Positions 34,501-46,794 of a stretch of 64,000 nt of DNA are shown here, piece by piece. Each line of letters starts with the position of its first letter. Within the stretch, counting starts at the first letter, position 1. The notes under the pieces are model-generated. The model did not search any database and was not told where the DNA came from. It saw only the letters and a program-made list of their open reading frames with translations. Made by a program: the position numbers and the translations under genes. Source of the stretch: Elephas maximus indicus (lineage: Eukaryota > Chordata > Mammalia > Proboscidea > Elephantidae); the NCBI RefSeq assembly GCF_024166365.1, contig NC_064838.1, positions 74,974,001-75,038,000 of the forward strand, given 5' to 3'.

Positions 34501-35289
34501 TCTATAATCCAGTCTTTTTTGAGCAGGGTATTGTTCAGTTTCCAAGTCTTTGATTTCTTTTCCTTGTTTTTTTCTGTTATTGATTTCTACTTTTATGGCC
34601 TTATGGTTAGAGAAGATGCTTTGTAATATTTCAGAGTTTAACATTCTGCTAAGGCTTGTTTTATGACCTAATATATGGTCTATTCTAGAGAATGTTCCAT
34701 GTGCACTAGAAAAGAAAGTATACTTGGGTGCTGTCAGGTGGAGTGTTGTGTATATGTCTATGAGGTCCAGTCGGTTGATTGTGGCATTTAGATCTTCGGT
34801 GTCTTCATTGAGTTTCTCTCTGGATGTCCTGTCCTTCACCAAAAGCAGTATGCTGAAGTCTCCTACTATAATTGTGGAGCTGTCTATCTCACTTTTCAGT
34901 GGAGATAGAGTTTTTTTATGTATCTTGCAGCCCTGTCATTGGGTGCATAAAAATTTCTTGTGGTTATATCCTTCTTGTATATTGTCCCTTTAATCATTAT
35001 ATAGTGCCCTCCTTATCCTTTATGATGGATTTAACTTTAAAGCCTATTTTGTCAGAAATTAATATTGCCACTCCTGCTTTTATTTGATTGTTGTTTGCTT
35101 GATATATTTTTTCCAACCTTTGAGTTTTAATTTTTTTGTGTCTCTGAGCCTAAGATGTGTCTTTTGTAGGCAGCATATAGATGGATCATGCTTTTTTAAT
35201 CCATGCTGCCACTCTCTGTCTTTTATCAGTGCATTTAGCCCATTTACATTCAGCATAATTATGGATATGTATGAATTTAGTGCTATCAT
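31507..35289 (-). pseudogene. L1 ORF2, multiply broken
   Basis: Begins MIALNSYISIIMLNVNGLN. Segments of the endonuclease (35289-34490), RT (about 34110-33096, with the catalytic motif reading FAGD in place of FADD) and Cys-rich C-terminus (32001-31507, ending KDKYYIRPLF) can be followed, but in changing frames. There are several frameshifts and stops, more than in the plus-strand L1. It is not expected to encode protein. Confidence 0.9.
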
Positions 35290-35819
35290 TTCTATGTCTC
35301 CTTTTGTGTGCTGTTGACAGTTTCTTTTTCCCACTTAATTTTCTGTGCTGAGTAGTTTATATATTGTCTTTTCCTCATATTCATTGTTGTTGATTTTATT
35401 TCTGCTGAGTCTCTATTTTTTTCTTGTATTTTATTTTGATGTGTAGGATAGTTTGTCTCCTTTGTGATTACCTTAATACTTACCCATATTTTTGTAAGTT
35501 TAAACCTAAATTTTATTTTTTTGTATTGCTTTGTCTTCTCTGCATCTGAAAGATCTATGACTACATTTCTTTGTCCCTCTTTATTGTTTTATGTGGTCTT
35601 CTTTTACATAATAATATTGCTGTTTTCTTGTTTTCAGTTTTTTTTTTTGTCTTGATTTATTATTGTGATTTCCCTGTCTGGGTTGACTTCAGATTGCCCT
35701 GCCCAGTGTTCTAGTTTTGTGTTGATACCTGATAGCATTGGTTTTCTAACCAGAGAACTCCCTTTAGTATTCCTTTTACTTTTTGTTTGATTTTTACAAA
35801 TCTCTAAACTTGTGTTCAT

Positions 35820-36727
35820 CAGAAATGTCCTAATTTCACCTTTCTATTTTAGAGGCAGTTTTACGGGATATATGATTCTTGGCTGGCAATTTTTTTCTTT
35901 CAATGCTTTGTATATGTCATCCCCTTGCCTTCTTGCCTTCATGGTTTCTGCTGAGTAGTCCGAGCTTATTCTTATTGACTCTGATTTGTAGATGACTTTT
36001 CTTTTATCCCTAGCTGCTCTTAAAATTCTCTCTTTATTTTTGGCTTTAGAAAGTTTGATTATAATATGTCTTGGTGACTTTCTTTTAAAATCTACCACAT
36101 GTGGAGTTCAATGAGCATCTTGGATAGATATCTTCTCAACTTTCATGATATCAGGGAAGTTTTCTGCAAACAAATCTTCAACAATTCTCTCTGTATTTTC
36201 TGTTATGCTTCCCTGTTTTGGAAGTCTAATCACTCGTAGGGTATTTCTCTGATAGAGTCCCACATGATTCTTAAGGTTTCTCCATTTTTTTAAATTCTTT
36301 TATCAGATTTTCCTTCAAGTGCTTTATCTTCAAGTTTGGAAATTCTGCCTTCCACTTGTTCAATTCTGCTCCTCTGACTTTCTATTGTTGTCTAATTCTG
36401 TAATTTTATTGGTAATCGTCTGAATTTCTGATTGCTGTCTTTTGATTTTTCCAGCTTATTTAATTTTTCCTTATGTTCCTGGATAACCTTTTTAATTTCT
36501 TCAACTGCTTTATCTGTGTATTCGTTGGCTTGTTCTATGTATTGTTGGATTTCCTTCCTGATGTCTTGAAGGGTTTTGTATATTAATCTTTTGTATTCTG
36601 CATCTAGTAATTCCAGGAAGGTACTTTCATCTAGAAGATCGCTTGATTCTTTGCTCTGAGAGCCTGTTGAGGCAACCATGGTCTGTTTCTTTATGTGACT
36701 TGATATTGACTGTTGTCTCTGAGCCAT
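35820..36727 (-). pseudogene. L1 ORF1 (RNA-binding chaperone) remnant
   Basis: The N-terminal part, 36727-36392, starts MAQRQQSISSHIKKQ and has a coiled-coil segment (KTLQDIRKEIQQYIEQANEY, then KLNKLEKSKDSNQK). After frame breaks, the C-terminal domain is readable at 36098-35844 (RKSPRHIIIKLSKAKNKERI, then YKALKEKNCQPRIIYPVKL). This is the normal ORF1p order; in full-length L1 the protein coats L1 RNA as a trimer. At least one frameshift lies between the two parts. Confidence 0.85.
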
Positions 36728-37998
36728 CTATAAGTTATTGTGTTAGTTTATTTTATGTTTACTTACTGTGTTGTAGCTTCTTGCTTTGTTTTGTTTTGAT
36801 ATGCCCAAATGGGTTGCGTGAGTGAGCTAGCCTGTTATTTTTGCCTTTGGAGCTCTGAGATCCTGTCCCCAGATGGCTAAATCTATTATCAGGTATATCA
36901 GCCTAGGAGGCGATTTACTTTTCTTGTATGAATTCAGCTCAGGTGTCCAGGTAGCTGAGCATTATGTGTATGGTACAGGCTCTGTCCTACAGTCTTAGAG
37001 GGGCAGGGGGGTTTGGTGTAGGTACCAGTATTTGGTTGCAGCAGGGGGTCACACTCTGAACAAGGCAGGGGTCTGAGGATCATCCCCCAAGTACCTCTGA
37101 GGAAAGTGTGTCCCTCTTCTCTATAGCATACAGGTGGGTGAGTTCTGCAGACAGACCATAGGCACCCAATGTTTTTGGTTGTAAGGACTGGGAGGTACCA
37201 GTTATCCTTGGACATCTGTCATGGGTGGCTGGGTGATCTGAGTGGAGCCACCAGTCTTTAGGCCCCTGATGTGGGTAGGTGAGGACTGTGTTTAATAGGG
37301 AAAGTGGTGTCAAACTTCAAACATCCACCTTTCCACTGCGCAGCTGAAACAGTTGTAGTCTCCCAACAAGGGCCTATTCTTCTGAAATGGGCCCACACAG
37401 ATCCATACATGTGGCAAAGGTACTTAAGTCCATGGGCCATTTATGCCTGGACAGGAGCTGCTTTTGTCCTGAGCTCCCGTGGCTAGTGGAGCTGGCAAAT
37501 TATCTTTTCCCCCAGTTGCAAATCTTTTCCTTCTCCAAGGCTGGGAGAATGGCTATAGGTTCTCATCAGGGCCTATCTCAGGTCAGGGAAATCAAGAACC
37601 ACTGAAGCCAGGTTGGGGGCAGCGGGTGGGGTAAAATATACCCAAGTACTTAGCTTTTGCCGAGAGCGCTGTTCTTCTCTGGTTCCAAAGATGTGAGTAG
37701 GCTGTGTGGCTGGCTCCTTCTTCTGAGGAAACTGTGGCCTAACGTCAATATCAGCCCACCACAGCCACTCCTGGGAATGGTGTCTGAGGGTTCTTGGCTA
37801 TTCATGTCTGGTAACTCCTCTCTGCATCTGAACCGTCTCTTCCTCCCCCTGCTGCTCAGTTATTTTTCTAACTTTCCCTTTGATGTTCAGGGCTCCTAGG
37901 TTGTCATAAATATACTTGTTTCACTTGTTTTTTCAGGTCTTTGTTTTAAGAGGGCTTACCAGAAGAGTCTGTTTATTCCACCATCTTGGCCTGGACCC

Positions 37999-38727
37999 CA
38001 TCCTTTGATTTCTTTACTGCTTCTTCTATGGGTGTTGATTGTGGATCCAAGGAATGAAATCCTTGATACATCAATATTTTCTCCATTTATCATGGTGTTG
38101 CTTATTGGTCCAGTTGTATTTTTGTTTTCTTTATGTTGAGGTATAATCCATACTGACATTTTGATCTTCATTACTAAGTGCTTCAAGTCCTCTTCACTTT
38201 CAGCAAGAAAGGTTGTGTCATTTCCGTAATGCAGGTTGTTACCTGATGTCCCTTTCTTCTTCATGTAGTCCATCTTCTCGGATTATTTCCTCAACATACA
38301 GATTGAATAATTATGGTCAAAAAATACAACCTGATGCACATCTTTCCTGACATTAAAACATGCAGTATCCCCTTGTTCTGTTCAAACAACTGCTTCTTGT
38401 TCTTTGTACGGGTAAGCACACGACCACAGTTAAGTGTTCTGGAATTCCCATTCTTTACAATGTTATCCATAATTTCTTATGATCCACACAGTTCAATGTC
38501 TTTGCATAGTCAACAAAAACAGGCAAACACAGCTTACCTTCAAGAACTGTATCAGACAGCGTTTCACTGCTTTTCAGCAGATCCTTCTTCCTAGTTTGTC
38601 TTAGCCTGGAGGTTCAGCTAAAACCTTTCCACTGTGGTGACTGTGATGGTTAAGGTTGTGTGCTTTCAGCCTCACAGCAATACTCAAGCCCCCACATATG
38701 ACAAAATGACAGACATGTGGGGAGGGT
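37999..38727 (-). mobile_element. RTE LINE, 5' portion (RTE-b, right of the nested L1)
   Basis: Resumes exactly after the second target duplication (37999-38015) and contains part of the RT region. At about 38530-38560 (GCAAACACAGCTTACC, then ATCAGACAGCG) it jumps to the RTE 5' end, which finishes at 38727. RTE-d has the same internal junction, so the two are duplicates of one internally deleted insertion. Confidence 0.88.
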
Positions 38728-38805
38728 ACAATAAGTTGTAGAGCTAAATATAACATTAGTTTGCTTGAGATGAAAGGTGAGGTGAGAACCTTTGGGAACC
38801 TAACC

Positions 38806-39014
38806 AAAAAAAGAAAAACTAATCCATTGCTGTTGAGTAGATTTCTATAAAGTAGTGACCCTGTAGGACAGAGTAGAACTGCTCTGCAGGGTTTCCAAGG
38901 CTTTGATCTTGATGAAAGCAGTCTGCCACTTGTTTGTCCTGTTAATTGGTTGGTGGATTTAACCAATGAGCTTTCAATTAGCAGCCAAACACTTAACCAC
39001 TGGGCCACCAGGAC
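38806..39014 (-). mobile_element. AfroSINE
   Basis: Same insertion as 17680-17882 and 55352-55558; ends ACCACTGGGCCACCAGGACT on the plus strand. Confidence 0.88.
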
Positions 39015-39582
39015 TACATGTCCACTAACAATAGGAACAGAAAGCCTGAATTATTAAGTCTAGCCTTGATTATTAAGAAAATAGAGGAGTCACTCCCTCC
39101 AATATGTAAATTTAAATTTATATTCAAAGACAAATTTTTTTTGACCCCTCTTCCAGTTCACTAATCCTGCCATCCTATCTAGAGACAGAAAGTCTCAAGT
39201 TGTGTTTAAAAGTGAAGAAATGAAAAAGCTCTTTGGAATCTCTAAATTAGTGGGCATGATTTATATACTTTGGGAGATAACTTGCAGATAATCAGACAGT
39301 GCAACATAGGCCAAATAATTTCTCCGAAAAAAAAACAAACAACCTCCCCCCCCCACACACATATCCTCCCACCTGCTACCTGTGATATACAGTTGCTAGG
39401 AGTGGATTAGTGAGTTATTGTGTGCCTGGTGACTGTAATTTTGGGAGGAGGGTTAGGAAAGGACCCCACAGTTCATTATGCAGACTTTCACTTAATCCTT
39501 GTATATGTAGCTGCACACTTCCCAATTTTCCCCTATAGTTATATCAGAAATTTTCTACCTCAATTCTTATCTACTATTAATT

Positions 39583-39792
39583 TTCAAAAAATATTGCCCT
39601 TGAGTCAATTGCGATTCATGGTGACCCAATATGTTCCAGAGTAGAATTGTTTTCCATAGGATTTTTAATTGCTGTGATTTTTTGGAAGTAGATTGCCAGG
39701 CTTTTCTTCCAAGTATCCTCTGGATGCATTTTAACCTCCAATCTTTTGGTTAATAGCTGAGCACTTAACTGTTTGCACCACCCAGGGACTCC
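39583..39792 (-). mobile_element. AfroSINE
   Basis: Paralogue of 18427-18637 and 56075-56286, running from TTGCCCTTGAGTCAATTGCG to CACCACCCAGGGACTCC. Confidence 0.87.
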
Positions 39793-40427
39793 ACCTATGG
39801 CTATAAGCATATGATTATTTCTTAATGGAAAAAATAAGAAGCTATTCATAGTGATTATCTTTTTACAAAAGGATGAGAAAGATACAATTAGATTTTTTTC
39901 ATTTTGTACATTTTTGAAATGTTTGGATTTTCAAAATTTCTGCATGCATTACTTCATATTTTCATGTCAAAAGAGTCATCCAGATGGTGAAATTTTATAC
40001 CGTGTTTTCTTCTTTTTATGCCTTTGTATTATAGAAAAGTAAACCGTAAGTTCATATTTTAAAAAAGAACAGCACTTTCTGTTAAACATGGCCAGCTACC
40101 CATAAAAATTTATTTCCTTTCTCATCTAAAGTCTCATTGAAATAAAAGTGAAAGGAAATGACCAAAAAAAAAAAAAAAAAAAAGCTAAACAAAACAGGAA
40201 ATACCAGTTGCTGAAAGAGTGTCATGCATTTTTCAAAGCATAATGGTAGGTAACTGACTTAGCAGAACAGAGGAAGGTACAAGTATTTGAGGAGGGATAC
40301 AAAAAAAAAAAAGCAATTTAGTTAACCTGGAAGCTCCTGAGATGTTACAAACTTGAAGCGTCACGTTTCACAGAATGTAGAGGTAAAACTTACCCCGGGT
40401 TACTGGAGGATTATTTTCCAGGCTATA

Positions 40428-40802
40428 TAGATGGTCCCAGAGTTATGAACATCAGACCTACATACAACCAGTAGTTATGAACTAACTCAGGTAAAGCTTA
40501 TTATATTTAAAATTTGAGGCACATAAAATGGTTCCCAAAAGCATAAGGGCACTATTGTACAATGAATATCAAAACATTCTTATTATTAATGTATGATTCT
40601 GTTAAAAATCTTTTAGGGTATCTGGAAGAGTTTCTTTTATTTTTTTATGTTTAGAAAAGTACACTATACGCTATATACTAAGACAAAGTTTTGAGTAACT
40701 GACGTTAGATACGAACTGTACCTAACTGTTCCAACTTATTTACAAATGCAACATAAAAACAGATATAGTAATGGAACTCGTTTGTAACCCTGGTACTGTC
40801 TG
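40428..40802. mobile_element. non-autonomous Tigger/pogo-like DNA transposon (copy 2)
   Basis: 375 bases flanked by TA (40426-40427 and 40803-40804). Left end TAGATGGTCCCAGAGTTATG; right end reverse-complemented CAGACAGTACCAGGGTTACA. Imperfect terminal inverted repeats and no ORF. Paralogue of 19269-19641; the matching part of Y4 is lost. Confidence 0.65.
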
Positions 40803-40827
40803 TATTCCATACAGCCAGGAGACATCC

Positions 40828-41178
40828 CTTCTACCCATGATGGTCAGGTTTCAGCAGAATTCGTAGACTAGGACTAGGAAGAAAGGTGATCTGTTTCTGA
40901 AAATCGGCCAATTTACACCTTATGGATTACAACAGAGTATTGTCTGACTTGCATGCTTTGAACATGTCATCAGGAGAGTTCAATCACTGGAAGAGAACAT
41001 CATGCTTGGTGAATTAGATGGCAAGCAAGGATGAGGAAAACCCTTGATGAGATGGATTGGCACAATAATCACAAAAATGGACTCGCACCTACTGGTAATT
41101 TTGAAGATGTTGCAGGACTAGTCAATATCTTGTTCTGTTATATACAAGTTCTGTATGAGTGGAGTGGATACAACAATA
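40828..41178 (+). mobile_element. internally deleted RTE derivative (copy 2)
   Basis: RTE 5'-end sequence (ACCCATGATGGTCAGGTTTC, ACTAGGAAGAAAGGTGATC) fused to RTE 3'-end sequence (GAACATGTCATCAGGAGAG, GGAAGAGAACATCATGCTTG). Paralogue of 19660-20012. Confidence 0.7.
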
Positions 41179-41524
41179 GTTATCAATCTATCTCTACTGT
41201 CTTCTGTCAGGTTGGCTGGTTATCGGTAATGGGATACAAGGTAATTTCTACAAAGTCTGAGATCACAAGAACATTCTCACACTTCTGTTGTTCACAAATA
41301 GGTGTTATGTCCTAGGCAATATTTATGGGATACCATATCAATGGATGACTTAGTCTATAAGCCTCAAACACCATTGGAGACACTGTGGAGACAGAAGGCA
41401 CAATCTATATCTGAAGTACTTAACATTTCAACCTATATCTGAAGAAATAATAATTTCCTTTAAGTATTTATAATTAAGGTTACAGACAAAATTAAGGTTG
41501 CTAATCATCTAAATTTCCATAGGA

Positions 41525-41873
41525 ATGTTATCCTGTATTGTCCAGGTAAAATGAATGAAATCATTTAAGGGGGAAGAGAGAGGCAGAAGAGAAAGACGGG
41601 GTTGTAGTAATGGAACAATCATCAAATATATGCAATGTGGCTGACTTTGAACCTTTAGGAAAGGGGTTATGAGCCAAGGAATGTGAGTGGCCTCTAGAAT
41701 CTGGAACAGCCTAGAGCCTCCAAAAGAAACACAACCATACTGACACCTTGATTTTAGCCCAGTGATGCCTATGTCAGACTTCCAACCTAGAGAGGTTAAG
41801 ACAATAAATCTCTGTTGTTATAAGCCACTACACTTTTGACAATGTGTTACAGCAGAGGTAGAAAACCAACACA
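41525..41873 (+). mobile_element. MLT1-type (ERVL-MaLR) solo LTR fossil, copy 2
   Basis: Old broken LTR with the same landmarks as 20950-21312 (TGACACCTTGATTTTAGCCC; AGACAATAAATCTCTGTTGT; GTTACAGCAG). It is one ancestral insertion copied by the segmental duplication. Confidence 0.82.
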
Positions 41874-43269
41874 AGACCTTAAAACATATAGAGTCAGCTC
41901 TATATGTCCTTGCCAGAACACCAAATCTCAAATCATTGGTGAGTGTCCTCATGTCAAAAATTTCTCAATTTACAGACTTACACTCTGTCCCCCTATGCTA
42001 ACACCTTTAAGATCTTCTCCCATAGTAAAATGTCTCCTCATTTCTCACCACATATATTAGCTAGGTACTGCAATTCCCCCATGTAAATCATTTCTGAAAG
42101 AGTAAGGTTTGTACTTTGCTACTTTGGCTTTCCTGAGACTTGCCCCTGGTTAATTGTGTGGAAGTAATGAGATATAGGAGGGAGCTCTGGGGAAGAAAAA
42201 ATATCATTGTATGACAAGTGCTTCAGATGAGGTAATTGCATCAGATCAGGGCAAGGGAAGACCATTCTCTCACATGGGGAAGCCTACCAAGAAGATGCAG
42301 AATAATTTTTAGGTTCATGGTTGTCCCTTTTCTTCACAAAATTTTAGCTCTCTGAGTCCTATTCTTTCTCTCTCAGGACACTGGTTCCAACAAAGGAAGT
42401 CTGTTGATGCTGCACCTTCAGTCTTCTTTCCAGTTCTGCCATGTCTATTATAAAATTCTAACTCTGATCTACAGCACGATTTCTGCATGTCCAGGAGACA
42501 TAAAGTAGTGTTTCTGAGAAGGCACTTACGTTGGATTAAATGCACACTGTCTTTTTATCTTTTGCTTATCTAGAAATACATGAAGGCACCAGTAAAAGCC
42601 AAGGAAACTGGAAACTACTACTATGCAAATCTTTCAATAGCAGAATCAAACTGTAACTTCTGTAGTCACTGGTAAACTACTTGGGATGGATTTTACCTTG
42701 AAATTCACAGGAACCAAAAAAAAAAAAAAATTGATCCATATATGTCACCACGATTCATTGTAGAATCCAGTTCCGTATCTGCACAGAAAAATGGATACCC
42801 GTTTTCTCAAGCTAAAGAAATGTCAAAGCTCTTGGTACATAAAATTGATACAAATTTAATAACTTTAATGCATTTTACTACAAAAAATAGATAAGTATTC
42901 TCAAATAAATAAAAATTTCTGTATGGATAAAAATAATACATTAATTTGAAATTAGATTCTTAATGATTATGTAATTAGAGACTGTGGCGTCAGATGGACA
43001 GTGACTAAAATTGATATCCCTCGCCACTGCAGAAACATACATTTCATGTGCATGTTTCAGCCCTTTCTACTCCAATTATTCTCTTCTCTGTATTGTATTG
43101 GAAACTCACTAAATTTCTTATCTGTGACACAATGTATTTCAATTTCAAAGCCTAAAATTCATTCTCTGGATAATCACATTCATTTTTGAAAGGAGGAAAT
43201 TTTTTAGGATAGGGATTTAAGCATATAAAGGGCTAACTGACATCATAATAAAATCAACAAACTAACAAA

Positions 43270-43450
43270 CAAAAAATCCATTGTCATGGAGTTGATACCA
43301 CTCATGGCAACCTCATGCATTACTGAGGAGAATTTTTTCATAGGGCTTTTTGGCTGTACTCTTTATGAAAGTGATTTGCCAGGACTTTCTTCTGTAGTGC
43401 TACCAAGTGGATTCGAATGTAAGCCTTTAAATTAATAGTGGAGCGACGCC
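43270..43450 (-). mobile_element. AfroSINE, diverged
   Basis: CCATTGTCATGGAGTTGATACC to GTGGAGCGACGCC on the plus strand; paralogue of 22770-22950. Confidence 0.8.
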
Positions 43451-43777
43451 AGAAATCAACATGAAGTAGGACAGCAAAACACTAGATCAAAACCACAAGT
43501 GGTTCTAGTTATCCAAGAGGTAGAGAGACAGTAGTAAAAAATCTAAATCAATTGGCCTGACACATCTGTTTGTACCTGCTTTTGTCTCTTCCTCTACATG
43601 AAATTGACTCAACACTAACCAGTGTATGAGTTTATATTATCCATTTTCCTGAAGGAAGTAGCACTTTTTCCCCAAGTTAGGATTCTATGAAATCCACAAT
43701 AAGAAGATAATATGCTGTATTGAATTATGCTAGGTGAATGCAAACTGTGATGAAGGATTTGAAGTTTCTATTCATCT

Positions 43778-44703
43778 TTAGTCTTCTGAAGTCAGTTTCT
43801 TGTTCCATAGCTTCCTCATGGCATTTTTCACCTCAGCATTTCTCAGTGTATAAATCAGAGGGTTAAGCAAAGGTGTTCCAATTGTATAAAACACAGTTAT
43901 CATCTTATCTATGGGGAAGGTGGTTGCAGGGCATGTGTATATAAATACACAGGGAACAAAACAAAATGACTACAATGATATGGGAGATGCAGGTGGCAAG
44001 AGCCTTTTTCCTTCCTTTAGCACTGTGGTTTCTCAGAGAATACAAGATGATAACATAGGAGAATATCAGCATGACAAAACTCATTATGGAAATGGCCCCA
44101 CTACTGGACACCAGCAGCAGGTTGGTCACATAGGTGTCTGTACAGGCAAGTTTCAACAAAGGGTGCAAGTCACATAAATAGTGATCAATCACACTGAGAC
44201 CACAGAAATGTAAACTCAAGGTCAGAAAAATCTGAACTGAAGAATGCACACAAGCCCCTACCCAAGCTATAGCTACCAACACACTGCAGACCCGCCGGTT
44301 CATGATGCTCATGTAGTGCAGGGGTTTACAGATGGCCACATAGCGGTCAACGGCCATCAGCGTAAGGATCAAGACTTCCAGGCAGCCAAAGAAATGAAAT
44401 GAAAAGATTTGGATAATGCACTCACTGAAAGAGATAGTGTTTTTCTTCAGAAGGGTATCCACAATCATTTCAGGGGCTGTGGAAGTAGAGAAGCAGATGT
44501 CAGATAAAGATAAGTAGAAAAGGAAGAAATACATTGGACTCCCCAAGTGCCCGACTGGTCTTGATGGTGATGATAATCAACGAGTTACCCAACAATGTCC
44601 CTAAGTAGGAAAGCAAGAAAACGACAAACACAATTTTCTTTTTAACAGGATCTTGTGTCAACCCAAGCAGAATGAACTCAGTCACATTATTATTCAGCAA
44701 CAT
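43778..44703 (-). pseudogene. OR4C16-like: olfactory receptor pseudogene, OR4C type (OR3)
   Basis: The ATG at 44703 opens MLLNNNVTEFILLGLTQDPV through TM1 (LLGNSLIIITIK). An extra C near 44539-44544 (ACTCCCCAAG against ACTCCCAAG in the paralogues) shifts the frame at the start of TM2. The receptor continues in the next frame (PMYFFLFYLSLSD, MAVDRYVAIC, FCGLSVIDHYLCDL, KALATCIS) until a 2-base deletion near 43955-43965 shifts it again in TM6/EC3. The remaining TM7 and tail can be followed to a TAA at 43778-43780. Two frameshifts make it a clear pseudogene. The splice acceptor upstream is intact. Confidence 0.92.
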
Positions 44704-44746
44704 GATTTCACGAATAAGGAGAAGGTACAAGTGTGAAATGCTTTAT

Positions 44747-44763
44747 CTGAAAAAAAAAAATAT
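44747..44763 (-). promoter_or_regulatory. candidate 3' splice site of the OR3 exon
   Basis: On the minus strand a run of 11 T bases ends in CAG (44749-44747), 43 nt before the ATG, in the same place as in OR1 and OR4. Confidence 0.55.
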
Positions 44764-45330
44764 ATGGGAGTTAATTTAGGGTGCTATGAAACAGTGTGAA
44801 ATGTTTTATGCCAATTAATTTGTGCTGTTATGTGATATTATGGAATATTTTGAGCAAAAATAAATATTCCTCATCAGGGACATTCTAGCTGTTGTTTCTT
44901 AATGAGTCACTTCACCTCTTTGTCCCTCAATTTTTAATGACCTCTTGATAGGGTCATTTTAAATCTCAAGCTCATGAAGGATACTTTCCTAAACCACTCT
45001 GAAAATGCTACTCTTTGTTTACTTTGACATGTTTCTGCTGTTATTAATTTGATTTATTTGATAACTACATTTCAGGATATATGACTCTAATGTATTTTTA
45101 CTTAATTTTTTTCACATTCAATAAAGTTTTGTTATGCCCATGTTTTGCATAGCCGGTTTATCAGGCAGCATTCAGGATAAATTTGTCTTTCTTTTTGAAT
45201 TTAATGCTAAAAAGTCACACAGTATTCCTGTCCACGTAAATAATATCTTATTTCTACATATATTTATGTATTACATATTAGTGATGCATACTTATATGAA
45301 TGTATATTACTTATAAATATGTAATAAACA

Positions 45331-45534
45331 AACAAAATCATTGCTGACAAGTCGATTTTACTCATGGAGGCCACATGTGTTACAGAACAGGGCTGCTCCA
45401 TAGGGCTTTTTTTTGGATGTAATTTTTACACAAACAGATCACCAGGATTTTCTTCCGTGGTGGCGCTGAGTGGGTTTGAATTGTGAATCTTTAGGTTACT
45501 GGTTGAGTGCAAACCATTTACACCACCCAGGGAC
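45331..45534 (-). mobile_element. AfroSINE
   Basis: Paralogue of 9366-9572 and 24826-25034; ends TTTACACCACCCAGGGACC on the plus strand. Confidence 0.85.
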
Positions 45535-45776
45535 CAACAAATATATGACCCCAACATTATTGAACACTCATTTCCAGGTATTCTACCTTAAAAAAGGGAG
45601 CAAGAAACACTAATTTATCCTATTGCCATGCAGTCAGTTCTGAACATAGCAACCCTATAAACACTTACTACTTCCTAAAAATCAACTTTTACCTCAGACA
45701 CCTTAATGATGTCTAGTACTTGACATAGTGTAATAAACATAAATGAATATTCTTTGATAATTTGTAATAAGATATC

Positions 45777-45983
45777 TAGATGCCTTGGTGGTACATGGTT
45801 AAAGGACTTCTCTGCTAACCAAAAGTTCAGTGTTTCAAACCCACAGACCACTCACTCCATAGGGGAAAGATGAGGCAGTTTGCTTCCATAAACACTTACA
45901 ACTTTGGATACCTCTGGGGCAGTTCTACTCCGTCCTAAAAGGTCACTATGAGTTGGAATTGACTTGATGGCAGTGAATTTGGC
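45777..45983 (+). mobile_element. AfroSINE, long form
   Basis: TAGATGCCTTGGTGGTACATGG head and GAGTTGGAATTGACTTGATGG tail. Flanking ATAAGATATCT and ATAAGGTATCT form a probable target duplication. Paralogue of 9820-10018. Confidence 0.87.
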
Positions 45984-46580
45984 ATAAGGTATCTCAAATA
46001 TCTCCATTTTTATTTTTTCTTCACATTTCTGAAAAGCTGGAAAGCACCTTGTAGAACACTCAAAGCTCATGAGGTTACATTTCCAAATTACAAGGGGAAG
46101 ATGATTGCTTGATAGTCCATGCTTCAAGATTCAGGTTTTTTGCTTAAACATTTTAGATCCTGGGAAGTAGGAGTGGGGTTGTCACCAGGCATACCAGGCA
46201 GTTGATTTAAAATCATACGGTCAATAAACACAAGTGTAAATATATGGACATTTATTCTGTTTTAGTTGATATTTCATATTAATGTGAAATAATAGACTTT
46301 TCAGTAACTGATGTTAGGGAAAAAAAAAAAACTACCTCATTATTCAAAAAAAACTATTTAGTCCCGACAGTTGAAAGATACAAATGTATCAAACCAAAGT
46401 AGATAATAATATTGGAAGGATAACTATATTTTAGGGTAGCAAATTCATAAAGAAAAATTGTAATACGTTAAAACTTCTGTCTAACAAAACTCATATGAAG
46501 AGTTTTAAAAAGTGGTGGAATGGGGTTAAATATTTATAACTTCTACTAATCAATAACATAAGATTAGTAATCTGATTTTA

Positions 46581-46786
46581 AGGAGCCCTGTAGGTGCATT
46601 GGTTAAGTCCTCGGCATTAGGTCCATGGTTCAAACCCACCCTACATATCTGCAGAGAAAAGACCTTGGATTCTGCTCCCATAAAGTTTTCACCCTAAGAA
46701 AACCAATGGAGCAGTTGTGCTCTGTCACAAAGGATCACTATGAGTCAGAACTGACTTGACAACATACAACAACCACCACCACCACA
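46581..46786 (+). mobile_element. AfroSINE
   Basis: AGGAGCCCTGTAGGTGCATTGG head, body with GATTCTGCTCCCATAAAG, tail GAGTCAGAACTGACTTGAC followed by an ACC-rich run. Paralogue of 10623-10823. Confidence 0.88.
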
Positions 46787-46794
46787 CAATTTTA

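Larger units (their letters stand above)
30548..37998 (-). mobile_element. full-length L1 LINE (copy L1-C), 7.45 kb, nested in RTE-b
   Basis: Minus-strand order: 5' end GGTCCAGGCCAAGATGG at about 37997; GC-richer 5'UTR to about 36728; ORF1 remnant; spacer; ORF2 35289-31507; 3'UTR; short A-rich end at 30548-30560 (AATAAAAATTTTAAA). The 3'UTR lines up with that of the plus-strand L1 at 4076-5080. Flanking 15/17 target duplications show a single complete insertion. The RTE paralogue at 53964-55274 lacks it, so it arrived after that duplication. Confidence 0.93.
38738..43777. repeat. Y3: duplicated 3' flank of OR3
   Basis: Paralogue of Y2 and Y4. The listed elements apart, it has C-rich and A-rich runs at 39328-39353 and 40164-40183, and AT-rich sequence without a recognisable exon at 39015-39580, 39795-40425, 41180-41520 and 41880-43265. 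Confidence 0.8.
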
